In this document: positions 43,486-53,035 of the stretch, in pieces
Layout: every line of letters starts with the position of its first letter
How positions within the stretch are numbered: the first letter of the stretch is position 1
DNA from: Trametes villosa
Lineage: Eukaryota > Basidiomycota > Agaricomycetes > Polyporales > Polyporaceae
Direction: 5' to 3'
NCBI GenBank assembly: GCA_002964805.2
Contig: PUDQ02000058.1
Location: 62,001-126,000 of the forward strand
Length of the DNA stretch: 64,000 nucleotides
Made by a program: the position numbers and the translations under genes
Notes under the pieces: model-generated
What the model was told of the DNA's origin: nothing
Databases searched by the model: none
What the model saw: the letters and a program-made list of their open reading frames with translations, nothing else

Positions 43486-44117
43486 CTTCGCTTGCTGTTG
43501 TACGTCTTGAGCTCACACAAACTGCTACAGAGATACGAACGGGACGACCAGGCTCGTGGTCAAGAGACAAGGAGCGCGTCGTGCCCCGCACATTTATTGG
43601 GTCTCCATTGGCCACGGCGGGATGCGACGCCCATGGACAGGGTCCCCGCCTAGTCCCGCGTAGCGGCGGCGCGCCCTTCCATCAGATCAGCCCGCGGCGG
43701 ACACACGCGCCCGGACCAGGCTCGGGCCCCCATTTGGTCCCGCGATGCGCTTTTGCGGTCGCCGGCGGTGCTGCAGCATCAGGAACGCCGACGCCCGGCG
43801 GTGCAATGGACTGACATCACACGTAGCCGGGTCTGAGGGACTCGCGGCGAACGCCGCGGGACCTGCTCAAGACCCCAGGATCCCACTTACGACATATGAC
43901 AAGACAACCGGCGGATGGAGATTAGCATGAATATATCGGAATCTGTTGTGTAATCCATGTAGTAGAATAGAAAGGGAGAGCGCCCTACGCGCGCACTGGT
44001 GATGGACAGGTGTTCAGCGGGGTCACCTACCGCGCACTAACCGGGGTGCCGAAAGTACGACGGTTGCCTACCGCAGCGGACATCGCCTCTACGTATCCGC
44101 TGCTGCTGCGTGGCACG
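43486..44117. other. Intergenic region between two minus-strand genes
   Basis: Holds the promoter of the RNase H1-N domain gene and the 3' flank of ATG27. No TATA box, no gene. Confidence 0.55.
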
Positions 44118-45290
44118 TCAGACAGCGATGTAGCCTCCTCGGCTCGCTTGTCGTGGTCGGAAGGCCGAGCAGAGATGCGACACGACGTCTCGCAGCATGT
44201 ACGGGACTTCTCTCCAGAAGTCTCGGTGCCTACGAATCCAGTGATCAGCGAGCGGTCCAGAGGGATGCTGAAATCGAAATCAAGACGTACGGGATGAGGT
44301 CCGCGCCGCTCGCGCCATACGTCGAGTAGTTGTAATACGCCCCAAGGCCGAAGTACGCCACGAACGCAAGCAGGAATCTGCGGAAGCACCGTTAATCACA
44401 GGCTCCTGGGCGAAGCACTTACACCACCAATCTAAGCCACTCACATGAGGAAGAAGTACCCCAGCCCAGAACCGACAGCCTCCTCCTTGTGTCCCGGGTC
44501 AGCCCCGCCGCTGCCGCCATCCCCGTCGCCACCCTTGTCGTCCGGACTCTTCTCGCCGTCCTTGGGTGAGCCGAAGCCGCACGCGGCGACGGTGCTCCAC
44601 TCGAGGCGCGCGTCCTTGCCGTCGTACGAAGTGAAGTTCACGGGCGCGGGCTCGGAGTCGGCGTTGGGCGAGCAGAGCAGGCGGAGGTGCAGGGTTTGCG
44701 GTATTGGGTCGTCGCCGTGCACGCTTGGATATGACGCGCCGGCGAATGTTAGCTCGAGGCCCTTGGGTGCTATGATGGGAAACCATCAATCTCGACGTCT
44801 TCGTATGGGATGACCAGGTTAGAGGAGTGGACATACAGCGTAGCGCGGACACAGTCACTGCTTCCGCAGAGGAATTGGCGAGAGGAATGACGGAGAAGAC
44901 ACGATCGGACTGGCCCTCCTTGCGGTTCGTCCTTACAAGACACGCGCGCGACCCTTCCGGACACTATCAGGTCTACCAATGAGCTCCGCCGCTCTCTCCT
45001 TGAACATGTCTCTGGGTCGCATATACCTGGTCCTCTGACGGCACATCGCTCTTGCGCTCGAGGTCCGCGCACAGATTGAACGTCACCCTATCTTCTATGG
45101 TCGTGGGCGGGACCTTGACCTCGCGCGTAGCACTGTGCTCGCCGCCGGCCTTGGTGAGGTCGTAGTCGAGGTCGCCAATGCGGAGATGGCAGTCGAACGG
45201 CTTCGGGTCGTCCTGCGCCGCGGACGCGAGGGCGGAAACGAGCGTGAGGAGGGCGAGGCGCGAGAGCGGGTGCCGGAAAAAAGCCATCAT
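44118..45290 (-). CDS. ATG27: Autophagy-related protein 27 (Atg27), type I membrane protein
   Basis: Vesicle membrane protein that cycles between Golgi, endosome and pre-autophagosomal structure and supports Atg9 traffic. Exons: 45027-45290, 44837-44951, 44445-44769, 44291-44377, 44118-44229; 300 residues. Signal peptide (MMAFFRHPLSRLALLTLVSA), MRH-like lumenal domain with FDCHLRIGDLDYDL, VTFNLCADL, RVFSVIPLA and LHLRLLCSPNAD, a Gly/Asp/Lys-rich stalk, one transmembrane helix (FFLIFLLAFVAYFGLGAYY), then a conserved cytosolic tail YGASGADLIPHRDFWREVP ending in YIAV. The C-terminal YxxPhi equals the sorting signal position of yeast Atg27. ATG codons at 45290 and 45287 are equivalent starts. The acceptor at 44951 was chosen because it alone keeps frame with the family core. 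Confidence 0.92.
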
Positions 45291-45655
45291 AGCCCAGCTA
45301 CGGTCAAAGGATTGCAAGAAGGCGAGGGCGAAGAGGAGACCTGCAAGCACTAGGAGTGGTACTAGGAGAGAGAGGCGGAGAGGGTGTCTGCTGCTGTAGA
45401 CGCGTGCGCATGCGGTGGCTGCAGTGCAGGCGCGTGACGCGTCTGCACCCTGGCCCCCAGGACTCTGCTGACGTAAGACACGCGCGGTGCTGCAGGACCT
45501 CGAGCACTCTGATATACGCCACAGGACGCGTAGCCTCACGGACGCGTCAGTGCGAGTGCTTCAGCCTCCCGCCACGATTGTCCTGATCTCCTCCGCCACC
45601 TCCGCTGCTGTTTATAAACCCGACTGCGTGCATAGAACCTCATTCACGACCGACC
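45291..45655. other. Divergent promoter ATG27 / Josephin gene
   Basis: 365 bases shared by two divergent genes. TATA box for the plus-strand gene at 45613; none seen for ATG27. Confidence 0.65.
45613..45618 (+). promoter_or_regulatory. TATA box of the Josephin-domain gene
   Basis: TATAAA, 43 bases upstream of the ATG at 45656. Confidence 0.7.
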
Positions 45656-47558
45656 ATGTCCGCCATCGACGGCCTGATTCCGCTGATCTACCACGAGAAG
45701 CAGCAGGAGGGCTCTATGCTCTGCGCCCAGCATGCTCTCAACTCCCTACTACGTGAGTGCCATTCTGAATGCTTCGGAAGTAGCTGACCAGTGGCTTATG
45801 CGGTTGTAGAAGGACCATACGTGAGTCCCACTATTTCCCCTGCGCAACCTGTGGCTCACGAGTACCTCGCCACAGTTCACGGCACCCGATCTCTCAGAGA
45901 TTGCGCATAGGCTAGATGAGGCCGAGCACGGCTACCTAGAAGAGGGTGCACCTGCCGTGCCTACAAGCACCAACATGGACGACACCGGTACGTGGCCAAT
46001 GCTGCATCTTATATGTGGCTCTGACCCTTCGCCACAGGTTTCTTCTCCGTCCAAGTACTCGAGGAAGCCCTCAAAGTCTGGAACCTGACGTCCGTGCTCT
46101 ACCCCACCTCTCGGCAAACATTGGTTCTGACACTTCCACCAACAGGCTCGTCCGCTGGCGCAGCGAAGCCATGCGCCCCTACCAAGACCACCCGCAGTAC
46201 GTCCCCTCCTACCGCAGCCCATACCCTCCCAGTCGGCCAATGCCTGACGCACTTTCCCCACCTCTCCCCACGCACCCTCCCACAGCACGCAGATGGGCTT
46301 CATCCTGAACCAGTCCCAGCACTGGTACGCGCTCCGCCGCTTCGGGCGCGTCTCGCCCGACCCCGCGCTCGACCAGGACCCGGGCGACGGCCACTGGTAC
46401 AACCTCAACTCCTTCCTCGCCGCGCCCGAGCGCATCGGCAAGCTCTACCTCGGCATGTTCCTCCAGCAGGCCGAGACGGAAGGTGCGCCTCCCTCCCCTC
46501 ACCCTCAGGGTCGTGTATGCTGACTGTGAACAGGCTACTCGGTCTTCGCCGTCATCCAGCGCGACCCGGAAGGCCCGCTCGCCCTCCCGCGCACCGAAGC
46601 GGACGAGCTCGCGTCCTCCATCCCCGAGTCCGCCGCCGGCCACTTCTCCGCGCGCCCCTCCGCCACCGCCGGCTCATCGTCGGCACACCCGCTCGCAGGC
46701 GTAGAGGGCTTCGAGGACGAGGACATGGAGCTGCAGGCCGCGCTGCAGGCCTCGCTCTCCGGCGGCACGTACGAGGCCCCCGCGTTCTCGTTCGCGCCAC
46801 GCACGACGCGCCAGTCCTCCACCTCCACGAACGTGCAGACTTCGACCAACATCCAGTCCTCGGGGAGCTACGCGCGCGCCGCCGCCCCGCCACAGCCCGA
46901 CTACGAAGTCGTCGAGGACGACGACGACGATGACTACATCCCCGATCCGCCCACCCGCCCCGCAGTGGCCCCAGTTGAGCCCGAAGACCCCGTCGCGGCG
47001 AGCATGGCGCGACAACGCGCCATCATGGAGCGCATGCGGCGCGACCAGGAGCTTGCGCTGCAGGAACAGTACGAGGACGAGATCGCGCGCTTCCAGGCGA
47101 GCGGCGCGCAGGCGCCACCTCGCCGCCATCCGGGTGGTGAAGACGACGACGAGATGCTCCAGCGGGCGATCGCGGAGAGCGAGGCGTTGGCGCAAGCACA
47201 AGGACAGGCTGGGCAAAGTGCAGAACAGGAGAGCGCGTCTGCCGCCCCGCCGCCACCGGCGTGGCACCAACACAGGATGTACGACGACGAAGACGCGGAA
47301 CTGCAGGCGGCCTTGCGGGCATCGCTGGAGACTGTCCCAGAGGGCTTCCGGGTGCCGAGTCCACCACCCGTCAGTCAACCGGCGCCCGCCCGGGAGCCCC
47401 CTGCAGCGTCCGCATCTGCCTCCCTGCAACCACCGCCGTTGCAACGGCAGCCGTCTTCGGATATCGAGACAGAGTCCGAGGCGGAGGTCGTAGAGCCCCC
47501 AGAAGAGCTGAGCATGGAGGAGATCCGGAAGAGACGGTTGGCGAGATTTGGTGCATGA
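45656..47558 (+). CDS. Ataxin-3-like deubiquitinase (Josephin domain plus three UIMs)
   Basis: Cysteine protease that trims polyubiquitin chains, probably with Cdc48/p97 partners. Exons: 45656-45752, 45810-45820 (11 nt), 45876-45987, 46038-46089, 46146-46196, 46286-46482, 46534-47558; 514 residues. Catalytic triad: Cys23 in SMLCAQHALNSLLQ, His120 in NQSQHWYALRRF, Asn149 in GHWYNLNSFL. The loop between His and Asn is about 14 residues longer than in human ataxin-3 (RVSPDPALDQDPGDG). Three ubiquitin-interacting motifs follow: EDMELQAALQASL, DDEMLQRAIAESEA and DAELQAALRASLET. Between them lie acidic and Pro-rich linkers (EDDDDDDYIPDPP). No polyglutamine run. The C-terminus LSMEEIRKRRLARFGA is a short basic helix. 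Confidence 0.93.
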
Positions 47559-47965
47559 ACTGTAGCGATTACCAGGAACTGTACACTATGTGCTCACGTA
47601 GATGCAATTGTAACACCCAGTGCAATGATCATCGCATGTTTCATACACCTTCACTTACCTTCGTGAGCGGGATGCAGCTCCAGCCTCCAGTATGTTGTTG
47701 GAGCAGTCATGAACGCGGCCACGGGTCAACTCGAATGTCAGATACACAGATGTAGCCCCCGCCCGAGGCATGAGGCCTGACCGATGACCCTCGGACTGTA
47801 GAGAACTTAGCTTGCAGACGCCGGGAGTATCACTCGTAGTAGACCGTGTTTCCGGTGGAAAAATGCGATCGTAGGGTGCTTTTGGTGCATGTGCAGTGTG
47901 GTACATGGCGAGCAGTAGGTCATAGCGGAGACAGCGATGGCATAAAAACTGGTGATACAAAACCT
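47559..47965. other. Convergent 3' region
   Basis: Between the 3' ends of the Josephin gene (+) and RPL11 (-). No gene. Confidence 0.6.
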
Positions 47966-48689
47966 CTACTTCGCCTAAACACGAAAAATCCCTATCAGCC
48001 TCACCCTTCCCCAAGATACACGAACGAGTACGCACCAAGATGATACCGTCGAACCGCTGCTTGAACCACGCCATCGAGTCCTCCTTCTTGATACGGTGCG
48101 AGAAGCCGACGCGGGCCTTCTTCTGCTTCCGCCGCGCCACCCGCGCGCCCGGGCGGCCCATCACGACGTAGAAGTCCATGCCGAAGATACCGATCGTGGG
48201 GTCGTAGCGCGCGCCGAGGTCGATGTGCTCCTGGATGCCGAACCCGAAGTTGCCCGTCTCGGAGAAGTTGCGGCGCACGAGCTCGTACTCCTTCACCTTC
48301 AGGCCGCGCTCGAGGATCTCCTCCGCCTTCGGCCCCCGGATCGTGACGTGCACCGCGATCTTCTCGTTGCGACGGATGCCGAACTGGCGCACGGTGTACC
48401 GCGCCTTGGACGTGACGGGGGTCTGACCGGTGAGCTGCTCGAGCACCTTCGACGCCCGCGTCAAACGATCACCGGACTCGCCGACCGAAATGTCTGCACA
48501 AGGGCGAGGGGAAATGTTGAATTTGGTCGGCTTGAGAGCTAGGAAAAGAGGGTAGGGACGCACTGATGACGAGCTTGTCAATCCGGAGCTCCTTCATGGG
48601 GTTGGTGGGGGCGGTCTTCTGCTCGGCCTAGGGTACCAGCATAGTTTAGCCATGGAACAGACAGAGCAGCGTTCAGCAGGACGGACCAT
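47966..48689 (-). CDS. RPL11: 60S ribosomal protein L11 (uL5)
   Basis: Ribosomal protein of the 60S central protuberance that assembles with 5S rRNA. Exons: 48687-48689 (the ATG alone), 48564-48627, 48036-48493, 47966-47974 (9 nt, last two codons and stop); 177 residues, as expected for fungi. Sequence reads [18 protein letters not shown], then [59 protein letters not shown] and [20 protein letters not shown], ending GIILAK. An intron directly after the start codon is a common arrangement in fungal ribosomal-protein genes and may boost expression. The promoter lies in 48690-49250. Confidence 0.96.
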
Positions 48690-49250
48690 CTTGTCTGGGG
48701 GGCGTTAGTCTTGTCGCTGTGCTCGATGTCGACGATAATTGCCAGTATGCCGCACAGGGAGAGCGGTGGCTGTGGGAACAGCTGTATAGTACCACCGGGA
48801 CTTGCCGAGATACTGCATTTGGCAGGAACGATACTCACCTTCCGGCGCCTATTCTATATGGTCGCCGTCAGGTCGTGGCCGTGTCTCGTCCCAGGCGCAA
48901 TGCATACGATGCCGATAAGATCACGAATGACGAGACAAAAAATAACGTTGTTGATAATAGAGGATAGCGACAACAGTGTACAGCGAAACGAATACACCCA
49001 AAGTCCTTGGACATCTATAGCATGTGTCGCCTGTCGTGTGCACAGCAGTCCGAGAATCGAGAACACATGTCCCCCGGCATCGCAGCCCAGAGCCAATGAA
49101 ATAATAGTGTACTGCCCTACAGTAACAATAAGGATAACAGTCTGACCAGTACGCGCGGCCAGACGTCCACGTCCACATCCACGGACATGCACGGTATCGC
49201 GAGTAACAAACAGAACGGCGTGCCACACGAACGGCGTATCCGCCATATAG
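48690..49250. other. RPL11 promoter region
   Basis: 561 bases between RPL11 start and the 3' end of the next minus-strand gene. AT-richer than its surroundings at 48920-48970 and 49100-49140. No TATA box at a useful distance, no gene. Confidence 0.55.
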
Positions 49251-50992
49251 TCAATGCCTGCCCTCCATCTCGCCCTCGCCGCGCTCCTCCCGCGCCGCCT
49301 CCAGCTCGCGGTCCAGCCAGCGCAGGAACCCCGCCGCGCCCTCCTGCGCACGCACCGCCGGGTCCGCGCGCAGCACGTCCAGCACGCGCTCCCCGACTGC
49401 GATCCCGCACTCCTCCGCGCGCCCGAAGCCGCCGAGGCAGCCCTTGCGGTACTCGACCTCGCCCAGCCCGAGCAGGGCGTGCACTGGGCGTTCTCCGGGC
49501 AGGAAGGTCCGGAGCAGGATGGGCGTCGCGATCACGATGGGCAGATCTGCGGTGAGCAGGCCCAGGTCCGCCTCGAGGTCCGCCAGCGGAGCCTTCGGGC
49601 TTGCGCCTGGGGCGACTGGCCGCGCCGGGGTCGCGTGCTGCTGGATGGACTCCAGAAGAGCGATGAGCGAGCTCAGGCCGTCGAACGCCTCGTCGACGAC
49701 CTCACGTGCCAGGCGAGTCTGCTCCTTGTCCTTGGATGGCTTGGGAAGCTGGTCAAGCAGGTTGAACAGTGCACGAGCGTCCGCGGCGACAGAAGCTCCG
49801 CGCAGACCAGGCGAAGGCGGAGTCGGAGGACGAGAAGGCGGAAGCTTGAGCGTGAACCTACTCGCTGGCGGAGTTGCCGGAGGCGTCGTCGAAGGCTTCT
49901 TCGGGTCCTTCGGCTTTAGCGAAGTAGAGTTCATGGATGGTGACGCCGGCGGGCTCTGCGGCGGGGTCGGCCTGTGCGACAGTGCAACCAGGCCGCGCCA
50001 CACGAGCGAGATGACGAAGGACGCCAGCGTGCTCTCCGCGTACGCAGACGCAACGTACCGGGAGAGCGCACGAGAGTAAATGGGTATAAGCGTCTGGAGG
50101 GTCGTGATGGAGGGGTGAACAGCCTGGGTCTTGGTGAGAGCCGAGGGCTTCCCTGTGACACCGATAGTAGCGGGCGGCGGAGGCGGGACGGTCTCCAGCT
50201 TGTCCAAGAGAGGCATCAACTCGTTCCTCATGCCGTTGATGAGGGGGTCGACCACTCTCTTGACGATGGAGACCAGCCCCTCCCGGACGCTCTTCAGGTT
50301 CTCAACCCGGGTGTCGACCTCTACTCCGAGCCCAATCTCATCGAACGCCTCCAGGAGTTCGCCAGCAAAGGTCGCGAGGGCAACCGCGTGGAGCTGGGTC
50401 GCGTTCGGGTACGGTTCCTGAGGAGTAGGCGCCGCCGGAGTGTGAAAGGCCGGTGACGACAACAGCGGGATGAGATTGGTGGAGATGTTGGTAAGCAGGA
50501 CAGACAAGGGACGCTGGAGGGTCCTGATGACCGCGCGGTACAGATGGGGGTTCTCGCGAGATGCTTGGACCTCGCTATGCCAGAATGAGTCACGTATCAT
50601 GGCGAGTAAGACCACTGGGATACTCACGAGACAATCAAGGCTCCGAGCGTGTACCCGCGTCCTGGGGGAATAGGCCGTCGTCCAGCAAGCAGCTCACCAG
50701 GGATTCCGGGGCCAGCTGGCTGAGCGAGAGCCTTTGAGACAGCTTCGCTGAGCTTCAAGCCAAGGACTTCCATGAAGGAGCCATCCTGCACCACCGTAGA
50801 AGACGGGGCGAGGCCCGCAGCCGGAGAGGGCGACGGCCTACGGAAGTTGGAGAGGGACAGCTTGGAGAGCGGACGCGCTGCCCGTTCGGCCGCTACAGGT
50901 GGGGTGTCTTGGCGACCAGGCGGCGGGACAGGAACGGGAGAGGTGGGGCGGCTGGAGGGACGGAAGAAAGACGTCGGCCTGAGGGTGTACAT
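49251..50992 (-). CDS. Unknown conserved-looking protein, Pro-rich with helical core
   Basis: Not recognised. Two exons, 50628-50992 and 49251-50574, joined by a 53-nt intron; 562 residues. A disordered Pro/Ser/Arg head (about 1-75) is followed by helical stretches free of low complexity: FMEVLGLKLSEAVSKAL, PHLYRAVIRTLQRPLSVLL, LATFAGELLEAFDEIGLG, SVREGLVSIVKRVVDPLI and ALSRYVASAYAESTLASFV. A second Pro/Thr linker (about 350-400) precedes a C-terminal helical part (LFNLLDQLPKPSKDKEQ, FLRWLDRELEAAREE). The alternation of helical repeats and linkers recalls tethering or scaffold proteins, but no motif supports a specific family. No membrane segment or signal peptide. Confidence 0.75.
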
Positions 50993-53035
50993 CTTGGTAT
51001 CGGTGGTGGATGAGGTCGCAAGGTCGTGAGCTTTAACTGGGAGTATGTGGTGCCTCGAACAGGCGTGTCTATGTCTACGGTTTGCGTGAGGAATGTGTTG
51101 AGGTTAGTTTTCTGTAGCGACGGAGCAGGCGACCTGGATCCGATGTTGAAGTGTGACGAATTTAGCCCATAGGGAAAGAGGAGGTTATATGCGCGCGGGG
51201 TGTGCGGGTGGAGGTAGTTCTAAGGAGGCCTGTCTGTGTCGACGAGAAGGAAGCCGAGGGGTGCGAAGTGAATGGTGTTCAGGTGTTGTGGTGTGCTGTG
51301 GCTTCATGAGCTTGCGCTGCCGCAGGCGCAGGGGGTGACGGGTACGCACCAAAGGAGCAAGAGTCTCATAAAGATCGAGGCGGGAACGCTGGAGGCGACA
51401 ATGCGCTGGCGGCGAGGAGAGAGCTCGGGCGAGGAGAAGGAGGGAGTCCTTGTCCGACGACCAAAATTCTCGCCGCGCTATAAGGCGGGGTGGATTTCCC
51501 ACGTTCTCCGCCACTCTCGCCCCCCGCCGAGTGCGGCCAATATTATCGGTCCCATATCTCGATGGCCCACCGCCCTCCGTGCATTGTCCGGATCTCTCCA
51601 ACCCCCGGCCTTTCGCTCGCACTCCGTTTCAACCCAGCTGCCCTGGCGAGTGAAAGCCCCGCGCCGTCCTCATCGGGGTGATCAGCGCGAACTCTCCACC
51701 CGAGCGCCCAAGAACGCGAACCCTGCAGTCCCGCTTCCGCTCCCTCTCCAGAACTCTCTCAACTTCGCCGTCATTTGCCTCCGGCGACGCGCATGCCTCC
51801 CCCACAGCGATATCCGCGCACGACGCGCGGTGCTCCAGACAGGAAACGCGTCTCAGGCCCATGTGCCACCGTGTGCACTTGCCTGCCTTTTGTGCCACAT
51901 CACGCCTCACCGAAACCTTCACCGGCGTCGTTCCAAGCAGCCCGCTGGAAAGCACAAATCGCGGCGGGCGGCGCCCTGCGGCACTTCGTATGGCTCGCTT
52001 GGCGATGCGAATCGCGATGGTATCCAGATCGCGTCCTCCGCGCGCGTCGCGTGCAGCCAGCGCGGAAGCTGCAGAGAAGCGCCGCCAGTGGCAAGAACAG
52101 CTGAGAAGACACCGCATGCCTCGACTCACCGGCACCCCCGGGCGGAGGGCCGCACAAGATATCCGGATAGACCGCGTTGTGTGTCGGCGTCCGAGCTAAA
52201 CCCGTCCCCCATCGACTCTTCCACGAATCTATCTCTGTGTGTTCGATGGTTCGATGCTCGCACTGTCTGTGATCGTTCGAGGTGCGTCCACGGTGTGCCC
52301 GGAGCTGTAAAGATGACCGGTACCTTTGTACAGGCAACAAACCCCGCTTGTCCAGATCGACGTGCTCACTGCTCTGTATACAGGCACGTTCGACAACTAG
52401 CACACGCCACTGCGGTGGACTGACAAGTGCCACAATGCATGCGGCGACCGGTGAAGACTGTTCATGATGCGGCAGCGCATAGCGCCTACCACCAATCTTG
52501 CGCAGTGATCGGGCCCAGCTTCCGTACATTCATACAGCGGTACATAGCTGACGGACCCTGGTCTGTTGCCGCATCTTGTATCTCTCAACTAAGGTTGGCC
52601 TCAGTGAAGCACTGCTGATCTCGTACAGGGCCAGTGCACCCCCAAACTGCCGGGCTAGTCGCCCGCACCTCGCGTTTACGTGGAGCGGCGCGCAACGTTA
52701 ATAATCGCTACAAACACATGCGGGTGGCACAATACAGCGCGTGAAGACCGTGGATACCTATCGTGGCGTGTCGTAAAATGAAAGAAGCAGGTACGTAAGA
52801 GCCGAGTGAAGACCGCACGCGTACGCAGACACAGAAAGGAAGGAAACAAGCAAGCCCGCGACACGCCTCCTCCGGCGCACCGCGCCCACGACGAACCCAC
52901 CCCCGGGGTCCACTCCCGGGCCCGTCGCCCTTCCTTTACCCCCTCCTCCCTCACCTCCCTTTCCCGACTTCCTTCTTTGAATCCCTCGACCCGGACCTTC
53001 TCGCCTGTGGAGCCCCCCGTGACCTGGCGCACGCA
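50993..53035. other. 2-kb intergenic region with a long open frame
   Basis: Between the start of the unknown protein gene (-) and the 3' end of the GH55 gene (-). A TATAAGG at about 51479-51485 (+) and CCAAT at about 51536 could form a plus-strand promoter. The plus-strand frame 51272-52423 is open for 383 codons but is Arg/Pro/Ser-rich without a domain and begins upstream of that TATA, so it is not called as a gene. Confidence 0.45.
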
